From the NCBI GenBank assembly GCA_942493075.1, contig OW818681.1:5580001-5644000 (forward strand): a stretch of DNA of 64,000 bases, read 5' to 3'. The stretch's first letter is position 1; every line of letters starts with the position of its first letter. Below the pieces are notes generated by a model that was not told the DNA's origin, did no database searches, and saw only the letters and a list, made by a program, of their open reading frames with translations. This DNA is from JBBQYD01 sp942493075 (GTDB lineage Bacteria > Verrucomicrobiota > Verrucomicrobiia > Limisphaerales > UBA8199). Shown piece by piece: positions 16,460-25,621 of this stretch. A program made the position numbers and the translations under genes.

Positions 16460-18244
16460 ATGAAAACCAAGGTACTAAACTTGTGCGGCGTGGCCGGCTT
16501 TGTGGCGGTGTTTGCTTCTGGCGCATGGACAGCTGATCCGGAATGGAACATCAGGACCATACCGTTGGAGCGAGTGACCGTGACGGCGCATCGCGGTGCC
16601 GGTGACCTGGCGCCGGAGAACACCATGGAGGCGCTCGAGTTGACCTGGAGCATGGGGTGCATCCCGGAAGTCGATGTGCGCACAACCAAGGACGGCCACC
16701 TGGTGATGTTTCACGACAAGAATTTTGCGCGGATCATGCCTAACGCATCGCCGGAGATGAAGAAGAAGCGGGTGGAGGATCTGACGTGGGATGAGGCGAA
16801 GCAACTGGACATTGGATCGTTCCGGGGGCCGCAGTTTGCCGGACAACGAATAGTGAGCCTCTCTGAAATTTGCGACGCGTTGCGGAAAGATTCCAAGCGC
16901 TCGGTTTACATCGACGTGAAGAATGTGGATTTCACGAAGATGGCCAAAGAGACCGAGGGGCTTCACGGGCAGGTGATTTTGGCGACCGGTTCGGAGGCGG
17001 ATTGCGCCCGGTGGAAACAGGTAGCGCCCATGAGTGAGACCTTTCTCTGGATCGGTTCCTGGGGGGATACAAACGACACCAAACTGGAGCAACGTTTTGC
17101 CAAGCTGCGCGAGACAGGCTTTACCAATATCAACCGCATCCAGGTTCATTGCCATTTCAATACGAACGACGATCGCATGGTGCCGAGTGACGACTTTGTT
17201 CGCCGCACCGGAGTGGAAGTGCGGTCGCACGGGATTGAATACCAGACGATGCCATGGGATGTGCCGCATACGGAGAAGACTTATATCCGCCTGCTTGATT
17301 TGGGGACTGAAGGTTTTGGCACCGACCGGCCGGATATCGCAAAGAGCGCTTTGAGTAATTATTACAGGCTGGGTGCCACGAACTGGAACGTGCGCCAGCA
17401 CATCCCTCTTTCCAAATTCACCGCTCAGGCGCATCGGGGAGCGGGGGATCTCGCTCCCGAAGGTTCCCTTGAAGCTTTCGAGTTGGGCTGGAAGCTGGGA
17501 TGCATTCCCGAAGCCGATCTGCGCGAGACCAAGGACGGAGTCATCGTTTCGTTCCACGACAACAATTTCGCCCGCATTCTGCCAAACGCGCCTGAGGAGC
17601 TGAAAAAGAAGGGCGTTGCCGATCTCACTTATGAGGAAGTGAAGAAGCTCGACGTCGGCAGCTTCCGGGACGCAAAGTTTGCCGGGCAACGAGTGACCAG
17701 CATTGCCGATATGGTCAAGATCCTGAAGGACCACCCGGAGCGCTCGTTATATATCGACATCAAGAAGGTCGATTTTGCCAAGCTGGCTGGTCAAACCGAG
17801 GGCGTGCATCCGCAGTTGATCCTCGCGAGCACCAAGTACGACGAGATCAAGAAATGGCGGCAGGTTGCGCCCAAATCACGGACCCTGCACTGGATGGGCG
17901 GCCCGCAGACCTGGATGAGCGGTGATCCGAATGATCCGAAAGGCCCTCAGGCGCAGCTTGCGAAACGAATCGAAGCGTTGCGCGAGGTGAACTTCGCCGG
18001 GATCGACCAGGTTCAGATCCACGTCAACACGACTCCCGAAGGCGTATTCTATCCGAGTGAAGCATTCCTTCGCGAAGTGGGCAATGAGTTGCGCACACGC
18101 GGCATTCTCTTCCAGACACTTCCCTGGAAGCAGAAGGATCACAAAGTGTTTAAGCGCCTGCTCGACCTGGGGGTGGCCAGCTTTGCCACGGATTACCCCG
18201 ATGAAGTGATGGCGGCGGTCCGCGAATATTACCAGGGCAAGTAA
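16460..18244 (+). CDS. Tandem glycerophosphodiester phosphodiesterase, two GDPD domains
   Basis: The 594-residue secreted protein (signal MKTKVLNLCGVAGFVAVFAS) contains two GDPD TIM-barrel domains in a row, about 40-310 and 320-590. Each begins HRGAGDLAPE and has the matching blocks CIPE(V/A)D, VxFHDxNFARI and LDxGSFR. The first copy keeps the full HRGAGDLAPENT with acidic ligands and His85. The second reads HRGAGDLAPEGS, losing the conserved Asn, so its activity may differ. GDPD enzymes cut glycerophosphodiesters to glycerol-3-phosphate and an alcohol. It faces the glycerol-1-phosphate dehydrogenase gene with only 9 bases between stop codons. Confidence 0.85.
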   Translation: MKTKVLNLCGVAGFVAVFASGAWTADPEWNIRTIPLERVTVTAHRGAGDLAPENTMEALELTWSMGCIPEVDVRTTKDGHLVMFHDKNFARIMPNASPEMKKKRVEDLTWDEAKQLDIGSFRGPQFAGQRIVSLSEICDALRKDSKRSVYIDVKNVDFTKMAKETEGLHGQVILATGSEADCARWKQVAPMSETFLWIGSWGDTNDTKLEQRFAKLRETGFTNINRIQVHCHFNTNDDRMVPSDDFVRRTGVEVRSHGIEYQTMPWDVPHTEKTYIRLLDLGTEGFGTDRPDIAKSALSNYYRLGATNWNVRQHIPLSKFTAQAHRGAGDLAPEGSLEAFELGWKLGCIPEADLRETKDGVIVSFHDNNFARILPNAPEELKKKGVADLTYEEVKKLDVGSFRDAKFAGQRVTSIADMVKILKDHPERSLYIDIKKVDFAKLAGQTEGVHPQLILASTKYDEIKKWRQVAPKSRTLHWMGGPQTWMSGDPNDPKGPQAQLAKRIEALREVNFAGIDQVQIHVNTTPEGVFYPSEAFLREVGNELRTRGILFQTLPWKQKDHKVFKRLLDLGVASFATDYPDEVMAAVREYYQGK

Positions 18245-18253
18245 GAAGCCCCC

Positions 18254-19552
18254 TCAGCACTCGTAGATCTCGTCTTCCATGCCGCTCATGTCGATGATGC
18301 CGAGCAGGCGCATCAGGGTGATCCGAAACCGCGCGTAGTAACCATAACGAATGGCGAAGCGCGCCAAATCCTCGGGGATTCCCGCCGATCGCCAATCGGG
18401 CGGTCCGCCTGCGGAGCGCAGCAGGGAGCGCACCTCATCCCCGCTGGGAACTCGGGACAAAATCTCCCGAATTTTTCCCCAGTTATGCACCAGGAACTGC
18501 GGATCAACCGCAGCGACAGGATCAGGGGTGTTCTCTTTCAACAGCTCAGAATACAGCTCGCCAAACATGGGCTGCAAAATCTCACTCTCGAGGACGTGCG
18601 GCTTTGTTCTAATAGCCTCAATGCGCGACATCCGGCTGTAAACATCCGCAACCATGCCGCAGGCGATGCCTACCTTCGTGCCGTGAAACATCGGCTTGAA
18701 GCCGCGCTGGGCATATTGCATTTCGAGGAAATGGGCGATGTGATGCTCCGAACCCGAAGCCGGGCGGGTAGAGTGAGATAGGAACATCGCCACGCCTGAA
18801 AGGATCAGTGCCTCCATTAACGCCGACACATAGGCTTCGTTTGGCTCGGTGGCTTTGCCGCTCTTAGCCAGGCAAACCGCCTTGTTTACGGCGTCGCGTG
18901 TCAGTGTGGCGATGCGTTCACAATAGTATTCGCCCGTGGTAAGTGTGGCGATCTCCCAATCTGCCAGGGCGGTGTACTTGCCGAGCAAATCGCCCAAACC
19001 GGCCGCTTTCAATTCAACCGGTGAATGGGCCAGGATGGCAGTGTCAGCAAGAAGCACCTTCGGGCCGAGCGCAGGATAGGTCCGCTTGAAACCATTCTCA
19101 GTGATCGGCGCCATCGTGGATGCAAATCCGTCCATCGAAGGGGCAGTGGCAAAGATGCAAAACTCCTTCTTGGCCTGGAAACAGGCATAGCGGCAGATGT
19201 CGTTCAGTGATCCAGTGCCCACCGATAGCACCATTGGAGCATCGCCCGATTCTGCCAGGACCCGCTTGACCCCTTCAATATCCGCCAGTTGCAGGTCGTC
19301 ATAAATCGTCGTCGTGACGTTGAATCCCGCGGTTCGCAGGTTTTCCAGGATGCCGTTGGCGGCCGCCAGGGTGTTCTGATCTGCCACCACATGGATGCGG
19401 CTGCCTTTTTGATACCCGCATTCGAGCAGGATGTTGCCGGTCTGAGGCAGCACTCCCGATCCGATCTCGATTCGGTCGATGTTAACTTCGTGCCGGCGGC
19501 CGCAAGGGCAATTCGTTAGCGATTGAACCAAACTGGATAGATCGTATTTCAT
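18254..19552 (-). CDS. sn-glycerol-1-phosphate dehydrogenase (AraM/EgsA type)
   Basis: The 432-residue protein belongs to the iron-containing alcohol dehydrogenase fold: NAD-binding SVGTGSLNDICRY, substrate region ATAPSMDGFAS, and metal ligands expected in SGSEHHIAHFLEMQ and MFHGTKVG. It interconverts dihydroxyacetone phosphate and sn-glycerol-1-phosphate, the stereoisomer used in archaeal lipids; in Bacillus, AraM supplies an archaea-type ether lipid. At 432 residues it is longer than the usual 350-400, with a cysteine-containing N-terminus (CPCGRRHEV). It starts 18 bases after the HAD gene stop, so the two probably form an operon. Confidence 0.87.
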   Translation of the reverse strand: MKYDLSSLVQSLTNCPCGRRHEVNIDRIEIGSGVLPQTGNILLECGYQKGSRIHVVADQNTLAAANGILENLRTAGFNVTTTIYDDLQLADIEGVKRVLAESGDAPMVLSVGTGSLNDICRYACFQAKKEFCIFATAPSMDGFASTMAPITENGFKRTYPALGPKVLLADTAILAHSPVELKAAGLGDLLGKYTALADWEIATLTTGEYYCERIATLTRDAVNKAVCLAKSGKATEPNEAYVSALMEALILSGVAMFLSHSTRPASGSEHHIAHFLEMQYAQRGFKPMFHGTKVGIACGMVADVYSRMSRIEAIRTKPHVLESEILQPMFGELYSELLKENTPDPVAAVDPQFLVHNWGKIREILSRVPSGDEVRSLLRSAGGPPDWRSAGIPEDLARFAIRYGYYARFRITLMRLLGIIDMSGMEDEIYEC

Positions 19553-19570
19553 TGGAAAACTCCCTATTTC

Positions 19571-20176
19571 TCAGATCCTTCCAGTGCTCCTGGTGGTGCC
19601 CGCGTTTACCCCTAGCTTGTTGAGTTCCGATTCCAGAGACGGAACATCCTTAAACAACAGACCATGCAGGCCATACTGAATAGCCGCATCGACGTTTCCC
19701 TGACGATCATCGATGAACACCGCTTCAGACGGGGAAACGCCCAGTTTCGAACAAGCTAGTTCGTAAATCTGTCTGTCCGGCTTTACCATTTTAACTCGGG
19801 AGGAAATGATCACTGAATCAAACAGCCGGTAGAGATCATTGGCCTCCAGAATATTCTCCAGCCACTCATAGACGAAGTTGGAAAGCAGTCCCGTCTTATA
19901 TTGAGACTTCAAGCTCGCAATCAGCCGAACAAGGTCATGATTAATCACGAAACGAGAGATCATCTCCCGGGCGGCGACTTCGGGGGGGAGTCCCACTTTT
20001 CCCGCTACAAATGCCACGAATTCATTTGTGGAAATCTCCGCACGGTCAGCCTTCACGGAAATTTCATGAAAATCAGCTCGATGCCTATCCAGGTCGGGGA
20101 CTTTCTCCTCCAGCCATGCCCAGTATCCGTCGACGCCAACGACGCCCGCGAAATCAAATATCACCGCCTTTATCAT
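19571..20176 (-). CDS. HAD-superfamily hydrolase, class IA
   Basis: The 201-residue protein has nucleophile motif DFAGVVG (Asp8), motif II LLSNF, a motif III lysine in VKMVKPDRQIYE and motif IV VFIDDRQGN. The helical cap between motifs I and II fits HAD class IA (phosphoglycolate phosphatase or epoxide-hydrolase N-terminal type). The residue two after the nucleophile is Ala (DFA rather than DxD), which occurs in non-phosphatase or altered members, so its activity is uncertain. It is the first gene of the araM-like operon. A glycerol-phosphate role is plausible only from context. Confidence 0.82.
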   Translation of the reverse strand: MIKAVIFDFAGVVGVDGYWAWLEEKVPDLDRHRADFHEISVKADRAEISTNEFVAFVAGKVGLPPEVAAREMISRFVINHDLVRLIASLKSQYKTGLLSNFVYEWLENILEANDLYRLFDSVIISSRVKMVKPDRQIYELACSKLGVSPSEAVFIDDRQGNVDAAIQYGLHGLLFKDVPSLESELNKLGVNAGTTRSTGRI

Positions 20177-20441
20177 CTGTTGATGTGCTCCAATGCCTGT
20201 GGCCAGGGGAAATTGGCTGGCCCATGTTACCCCGACATTTCCAATTCTACTTCTGGACTCTGTGCGGAGGCATCTGATGGGTCAAGGGCAAACGCCAGGA
20301 GACGGCGAACTTACGGCGAATATCTACGCGCTTTTCTGACAGGATGGGGTTCTTGCGGGACGCTGCGATTCTAATTCACAAATGCCAATCTAACCGAAAT
20401 CAGTACTGTGGGTAGCTACCGATCCCCCTATTGATTCCACT

Positions 20442-20522
20442 CTGGTTCATCGGGTTGGCGCCAAGGAGCGCCAACCCGATGAACCAGGAATACTTGTTGT
20501 TTTGGATTCATTCTTTCCATGG
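20442..20522 (+). repeat. Long palindrome repeat, family 2, copy 1 (split by IS110)
   Basis: A 20-bp perfect inverted repeat, CTGGTTCATCGGGTTGGCGC and its complement, with a 6-base loop (20442-20487). It is followed by a conserved tail ending TTCTTTCCATGGAC at 20523. In copies 2 and 3 the tail continues CAACAGTACTGA; here that part is found at 22166-22185 on the other side of the transposase element. Confidence 0.7.
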
Positions 20523-20560
20523 ACCTGCCTAACGACGGCAGGATTTTTGGGAGGGCAAAG

Positions 20561-21889
20561 CTAGGTTTTCATAGGGTTTTGCATAGGGGCTAGTGTTAGT
20601 CCAAGTCTCCTGGCCCGGCGGGCTAATGTCGTATGTTCTGTCTGCAGTACTTTTTCCTCATACTTGGCCAGACCATGCTCCACGTAAGCTAATCCGTGGA
20701 CCATCACTCTCCAGAACATTGCTCCAAGCTTGCGAGCCAGTGCCCTGCTTGCTACCAGGCCGCCGCTGCGGCTTCGGATTCTTCGATAGAACCCTCCCAA
20801 GGCTCGATCATTTGTCTTGCCCACCGCTCGGGCAATCACACATAAGAGTCGGCCTGCTTTGTTGGTTGATCGCTTCTCCGATCTGCGCCGCTTGCCGCTC
20901 TGATGGGTCCCGGGAGCCAGCCCCAGCCACGAGGTAAACCTCTTTTCGTTCTCCCAATGGGCTTTGAGGTCGGTTCCAACCTCCGAAACCAACCGTAGCA
21001 GTGTGTGCTCAGTTATCCCGGGCAGCCTTGTCGCATCCTTGCCGTCACAGAGTTTCCAGAGCAACTTCAGCAACCCATCTATCTGCGGAGTGTTGCTCTT
21101 GTTCTTTCGGTCCGACTTGGGCAACTCCCCAGGGGGATCGGCCTTGTGCTCCGTCATTTTCTTGAGCACCTCTTCCAGAGCCTGATCGCATTCGGCAATC
21201 CGGGCGCGATAAAACTCCCAGGCTGCCAAGGCTTGGCGCAGGGCAAAGAGGTGCTCTTGCTTCCACGTCCCTCGCAGCGCTTCGCACACACGCTTGGCTT
21301 TCTTCTTCTGGATCGTCGGGTCGCACAATGCCAGCAGTTTCTCCGGATCGCGCTCTCCCTCAAGAATAGCTCTCACCATCTTTAATCCACTCACTCCGGT
21401 CAGATCGCTGATCACGTCATGAATTTTGATGTTCATTCGCTCCAGTGCTTTCTGCATATGCTGCTCGCTCGTGGCGCAACTGGAGATGTGATCGGCGCGC
21501 AAACGCAAATAATCCTGCAAACGCCGGATATGATCGGGCGGAACAAACCCCGCCCTGAGCAACCCGTGCGCATGCAAGGTCGCCTGCCATTGACAATCAC
21601 TCATGTCGGTCTTGCGGCCTGGCAGGTTGCGAACGTACTTCCCGTTCACCATGATCGGATTGAGACCGGCTTTTTCCAGCACCTCATACGGACAAAGCCA
21701 GTAAATCCCGGTCGCTTCCATCGCCACTGTGTTGACCCCTTGCTCCAGCAGGTAGTCGCGCAATGCGTGCAACTCGGTGGTGGTCGAGCCAAACACCTTG
21801 GGCGGCCCGCCAGCAACTGACACATGCATTTGCTCACTGCCCACGTCAATAGCAGCAGCTTTCGGATTGAGAACAGGAAGACTATTCAT
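20561..21889 (-). CDS. IS110-family transposase (second type)
   Basis: The 442-residue protein differs clearly from the transposase at 14874. The DEDD domain begins AAAIDVGSEQMHVSVAG, with the Glu in VAMEATGIYW and Asp residues in KTDMSDCQWQ. The C-terminal Transposase_20 domain includes LPGITEHTLLRLVSEVG and WLGLAPGTHQSGKRR, with the serine of HQSGK as the expected nucleophile. These motifs are typical of the group often listed as IS1111-like. It has no internal stop and looks intact. The same-strand upstream region is the probable site of the guide RNA. Confidence 0.92.
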   Translation of the reverse strand: MNSLPVLNPKAAAIDVGSEQMHVSVAGGPPKVFGSTTTELHALRDYLLEQGVNTVAMEATGIYWLCPYEVLEKAGLNPIMVNGKYVRNLPGRKTDMSDCQWQATLHAHGLLRAGFVPPDHIRRLQDYLRLRADHISSCATSEQHMQKALERMNIKIHDVISDLTGVSGLKMVRAILEGERDPEKLLALCDPTIQKKKAKRVCEALRGTWKQEHLFALRQALAAWEFYRARIAECDQALEEVLKKMTEHKADPPGELPKSDRKNKSNTPQIDGLLKLLWKLCDGKDATRLPGITEHTLLRLVSEVGTDLKAHWENEKRFTSWLGLAPGTHQSGKRRRSEKRSTNKAGRLLCVIARAVGKTNDRALGGFYRRIRSRSGGLVASRALARKLGAMFWRVMVHGLAYVEHGLAKYEEKVLQTEHTTLARRARRLGLTLAPMQNPMKT

Positions 21890-22166
21890 GCTTTACCTTT
21901 GGTTTGCATGCCCATACCTCCGTGCCTGTTGGTTGGATACAACACGAATCTTTCCAGCGGGAAACCCGCCCAACCTCCGCAATGCGAAAGTCAGGCTAAG
22001 CTCTCCAAACGATACGCACGTCACCAACAGGAGCCAGTCTACCCAACGAGCAGCCTTGCGGCGCATCAAATTAACCACGGCCATGCTGCACGTTGGTATG
22101 GACACGCGAATACCCTATAAGGTCCATGGCCACGATGCGATTCCTTTTAGGAATTGGAGGCTACCC
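21890..22166 (-). ncRNA. Candidate guide (bridge) RNA region of IS110 element 2
   Basis: About 277 non-coding bases lie between the transposase start and the inferred right end of the element. No protein is evident. The position matches the 5' non-coding end that encodes bridge RNA in IS110 elements. No long perfect stem stands out as in element 1, so the call rests on position. Confidence 0.35.
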
Positions 22167-22533
22167 ACAGTACCGATCTAAAGTGTCATGGTACGATCCG
22201 GGGATTCGGTGCTCACCAATAGAGTCGGCCCTTGGATTCTTTTTTCTTCGGCGGACCTTCAACCCTCAACCTTCAACTCCTCTCAGCCAGGACAGAAAGA
22301 GAAGAGCTCACTCGAAAGTCACTCTGTTCTCTCGGTTGCTCCTGTTCTCCAGGTTTTTCCTGGCTTCTTGGCTGTAAAATATGTCCGGAAGTTTTTTTAG
22401 AACTTGTTGTTGAATTGAGAGCCGATATGGTTGCCTTGTGCTCCCCCCAGAAGCACCATGGTTTCAGGCTTGCCCCGCATCTGCCACAGGCTGCGGCGCG
22501 GCCTGTCAAGATACCAAAGCCCGATTCCTCCCT
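22167..22533. other. Gap with target-repeat tail and CAACCCTCAACC motif
   Basis: The first 20 bases are the right half of the split family 2 repeat. Around 22258-22282 the short motif TTCAACCCTCAACCTTCAAC occurs; a close relative is at 25118-25143. No gene is seen before the GH36-like gene at 22534. Confidence 0.4.
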
Positions 22534-24762
22534 ATGTCTGTCATGACCTTGCGCATCACCATTTTACTGCTGAGCCTAACGTTTGGCATGTTTGCAAAAA
22601 CGGTTCCGGCGGCCAATCCCTTGATCCTATTGAAAACCGATGAGGGCTGGCTGGTTACGTTTAACCCCGCCAACTCGGTTCTCGAATGCCGCCACGCGCC
22701 TTCACGCACTCTGCTCGAAGGACGGCTGACGTTTGAAACCGAACCAGCCGGCAAGCGCGTGGCTTGGAGCGTTCAACCGGGGCGTGACGCGGTGAAGCAC
22801 CGTCTGGCCGTGGTGGACGACCGCAACGACACGCAAGGCTATCTTGTCTTCACCGGTGATGACCAGAGGCTTTCCATGGCGATGGTCCATCGCCCGCCTC
22901 AAACTTATCCGGGAAAATTGACCTTCACTGCTGAATTGCCCTTTGGGGAACAGGCGTTCGCTTGCCGCACGCAGGTGAGTGACAGCAGCCCTGTGGTTCA
23001 AATGGCTTCCGGCTCTGCTGATAGCCTGTTAAACGACTCCGTATTCGATCCTGAGCGGGATCTGGTTTTGCGGTTTGCCGGGCAACGAGCCGTTTTATCG
23101 ACGCTGTCCGATGGAAAGTTTCAGGTCCTGCTCCAGGCTGAAGTGTCCAAGTCGGATGCATCGGCGATCACCGCGGAAGTCCTGCCTGATTACTACCGGT
23201 CACGCTTCGCACCCTATTATCACCTGATCGACCGCAAGCGATGTCCCCGCGCTCCGACTGGTTGGATGGCGTGGAATATCTATTTCGATGTGGCTACCGA
23301 ACAGGACAACCTGGCTGAGGCGCGGGTAGGCGCACGTTATCTCAAGCCGTTCGGGCTGGAATTCTGGTCAATCGAATCGTGGCAGGAGAACTCTCCGCGG
23401 CTTCCGGTGAGCAAGTTCGGCAACCTCACGATGCGGGCGTCGCCGGAGGAGTTTCCGCATGGCATGAAATGGATGGCAGAGCAGCTTCGCGCCCTTGGGT
23501 TCCGTCCGGGCATTTGGACTGTTTCGTTCGGCACAGGCGACGAGAAATTCTACCAGGAGCATCGCGACTGGTTTCTCCATGATGCACAGGGCAAGCCGAT
23601 GAATAACTGGAATGGAACTTACGTGCTCGACCCTTCTCAAAAGACCGTGCGGAGGTTCACTGAGAAAACTCATCGCCAAATGGCGCAGGAGTGGGGCTAT
23701 GAGTTTTTTAAGACCGATGGGATGTCTGGTCGGAGTTCGGGATATTCGGCCCATTTTTTCGAGCGGCCGGAAGTCCGAGCAGCGTTTCGCGAGCCGTGCG
23801 AGGATCCTTACGGGAAATGGATCGAGGCTGTGCGGCGCGGCATCGGGCCAGACCGCGTATTGCTCGCCTGCCAGGGGCATTACACCGGCCCCGATCTCGC
23901 CTGGTGCGACGCGGCACGTAATGGCGGGGACATCGTTCATTTTCCAGATCGTCCGGATTGGACCTGCTACCTGCGCCAGGCCCAGGCGTCGCAGGCCCAG
24001 CTCTTCGTCAACAATATCCTTTGGTACAATGATCCTGACACCCTGTTGGTAGGAGACTTTGCACCTCTCAATGTGGCGCGATTGGCCACCACAGTTGTGG
24101 CTTTGCCGGGTCAGCTTACTTTCTTTGGCGATAAACTGACACAGCTCGCACCCGACCGCATGCGGCTGCTCCAGCAAGCCTTGCCCGTGTGCGACGTGCG
24201 CCCGCTCGATCTCCTTCCACTCGCCGCCCTCAAGCCGGTTTGGGATTTGAAGCTCCGCCGTCCGTTTGGTTCCTGGGATGTTGTGTCCGCGTTCAACTGG
24301 AGCGATGCGCCGACGACTCAACGCGTGGCTTTCACCGACCTGGGCCTGGACACCCGGCAGGAATACCTCGTCTATGAGTTTTGGAGCCAGAAACTGCTTG
24401 GGAGTTGGCGTGACCATTTTGAGTTACCGATTCCGCCGCATGCCAACGTTCTTCTGGCGGTCCATGCGCGTCAGGAGCGCCCGCAGTTTGTTTCCACCGA
24501 TCGGCACGTGTGCCAGGGAGGTGTGGAATTAAAGGACATAGCCTGGAACCAGGAACGGGCGGAGCTGGCCTGCTCATTCAAGCTCGTGGAGAACGATCCG
24601 CTTACAGCCTTCTTCCACGTGCCACCGCCTTACATGTTGAAACAAGCCACAGCCGAGGGGGCAGAAGTCCAAAGGACCGACATGGACGATGCCCCGCTGA
24701 TCTCGGTGACGTTGCGGCGCAGCACATCGGGCGAGGGGAAAGTCCGCCTGGTATTTCAGTGA
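22534..24762 (+). CDS. Secreted alpha-galactosidase-like glycoside hydrolase (clan GH-D)
   Basis: The 742-residue product has a signal peptide (LRITILLLSLTFGMFAKTVPA), a beta-sandwich N-terminal domain (about 30-220), a TIM barrel (about 235-600) and a C-terminal beta domain. The barrel motif YEFFKTDGMSG supplies the K-x-D nucleophile typical of clan GH-D (GH27/GH36), and GPDLAWCDAARNGGD is a candidate for the acid/base region. The segment WMAWNIYFD at the barrel entrance matches the W-x-x-W...F pattern of GH36. It probably releases terminal alpha-galactose or a related sugar. Starts at 22534 and 22543 are both possible. Confidence 0.75.
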   Translation: MSVMTLRITILLLSLTFGMFAKTVPAANPLILLKTDEGWLVTFNPANSVLECRHAPSRTLLEGRLTFETEPAGKRVAWSVQPGRDAVKHRLAVVDDRNDTQGYLVFTGDDQRLSMAMVHRPPQTYPGKLTFTAELPFGEQAFACRTQVSDSSPVVQMASGSADSLLNDSVFDPERDLVLRFAGQRAVLSTLSDGKFQVLLQAEVSKSDASAITAEVLPDYYRSRFAPYYHLIDRKRCPRAPTGWMAWNIYFDVATEQDNLAEARVGARYLKPFGLEFWSIESWQENSPRLPVSKFGNLTMRASPEEFPHGMKWMAEQLRALGFRPGIWTVSFGTGDEKFYQEHRDWFLHDAQGKPMNNWNGTYVLDPSQKTVRRFTEKTHRQMAQEWGYEFFKTDGMSGRSSGYSAHFFERPEVRAAFREPCEDPYGKWIEAVRRGIGPDRVLLACQGHYTGPDLAWCDAARNGGDIVHFPDRPDWTCYLRQAQASQAQLFVNNILWYNDPDTLLVGDFAPLNVARLATTVVALPGQLTFFGDKLTQLAPDRMRLLQQALPVCDVRPLDLLPLAALKPVWDLKLRRPFGSWDVVSAFNWSDAPTTQRVAFTDLGLDTRQEYLVYEFWSQKLLGSWRDHFELPIPPHANVLLAVHARQERPQFVSTDRHVCQGGVELKDIAWNQERAELACSFKLVENDPLTAFFHVPPPYMLKQATAEGAEVQRTDMDDAPLISVTLRRSTSGEGKVRLVFQ

Positions 24763-24831
24763 TCGGCTGAGGGTGGTGTGCCGAAGGTGAAATAGACGCT
24801 GCGGATGCGCTGGGAACTGCAGCTATGCCTG

Positions 24832-25029
24832 TCACGGGACAGTGGATAGAAGGAATTCCCAGGTGATGTTCGGATAGGTCACCTGGTTGTGCACGGGCTG
24901 GGCCTTGTTCGCGACTCGGGATAGACCGGAACCGAACTGGAACGCTGCAGCCGCCAAGCTGATCAGGGCCAAACACATCACCACGCCGTGAATCTTCAAC
25001 CATTTCCGTGCAGACCGGTTCGTTTTCAT
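24832..25029 (-). CDS. Small single-pass membrane protein
   Basis: The 65-residue protein has a positively charged start (KTNRSARKWLKIHG), one membrane segment (VVMCLALISLAAAAFQFGSG) and a short outer tail. TAGGATCAGCAC precedes the start and gives a reasonable ribosome binding site. No family is recognised. It is the only likely gene between 24763 and 25621. Confidence 0.45.
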   Translation of the reverse strand: MKTNRSARKWLKIHGVVMCLALISLAAAAFQFGSGLSRVANKAQPVHNQVTYPNITWEFLLSTVP

Positions 25030-25621
25030 GTGCTGATCCTACGCCAGCCAAAGGTGCAGGTGTTAATCGAAAGGGTTTGCAGGCACATCGACAGGATCAA
25101 TGTTGGGGCCCGGACTTTTAACCTCCAACCCTCAACCTTTAACTCCTTTTCGACAGGATCAACAAGATGAACAGGATTGGATGGAGGACGGGATAGACGA
25201 AGAGGGATGAGTTTGTCACTTGCAGAGGGTTATTCGTCTCCCGCACGCGTGCCGCCATTCGATGGCACGAATACTGACCGAACCGGAATCTTTAATGTTG
25301 GTAGCCTTGCATTCTTCTTAATCTCAACCCTGGTTTTTCGGGTTTGCGCCTTTACAGCGCAAACCCGAAAAACCAGGGACTTATTGTGTGGGATGTTCGT
25401 GCTTTCCATGGACCAACAGTACTGAAGTGCAATGGGAATCGTTGGAATCCGAGCATTTGCAACGGGAACCGAAAGGCCATGCGACATCAGAGTCTGGCTG
25501 CCCCGATGGATCGCGCCCCCGGTAAACTCCAGCGCGCAAGTCCATCTGAAACCGGCTGACGGCAGAGGAAGCCGCCAAGCTTGGGGGCGGCGTTTCCTGA
25601 GCAGTCCAGCCGGACTGAGCC
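25030..25621. other. Repeat-rich gap
   Basis: This 592-base gap holds the CAACCCTCAACCTTTAAC motif (25120-25145), a GACAGGATCAACAAGATGAACAGG-type fragment (25153-25176, also common in other genomes) and copy 3 of repeat family 2. No gene is visible. Confidence 0.45.
25328..25439 (+). repeat. Long palindrome repeat, family 2, copy 3
   Basis: A 22-bp perfect inverted repeat with arms at 25328-25349 and 25357-25378 and a 7-base loop. The arms differ from copies 1 and 2 at several positions (TTTTTCGGGTTTGCGC against TTCATCGGGTTGGCGC), yet both arms changed together, so pairing is kept. The tail contains GCTTTCCATGGACCAACAGT and then ACTGAAGTGCAATGG, uninterrupted here. Confidence 0.75.

Larger units (their letters stand above)
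20523..22166 (-). mobile_element. IS110-family insertion sequence 2
   Basis: The borders are inferred from the split family 2 repeat. The element is about 1.64 kb, with the transposase on the minus strand, a long 5' non-coding region (21890-22166) and a short 3' end. An alternative reading is possible: a perfect 14-bp inverted pair GTACTGTGGGTAGC / GCTACCCACAGTAC lies at 20403-20416 and 22160-22173, and could mark outer ends instead. The left tip has a small hairpin CCTGCC-taacgac-GGCAGG followed by ATTTTT. Confidence 0.65.

Noticed and set aside
16475..17734. A 419-codon minus-strand frame
   Set aside because: It is antisense to the GDPD gene and has no domain; the GDPD reading is certain.
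23368..24417. A 349-codon minus-strand frame
   Set aside because: It is antisense to the GH36-like gene and arises from high-GC codon use.
25324..25380. The long palindrome as a transcription terminator
   Set aside because: It is followed by ACTTATTG, not a T-run, and it recurs with a conserved tail elsewhere, so a mobile or REP-type repeat is the better reading.
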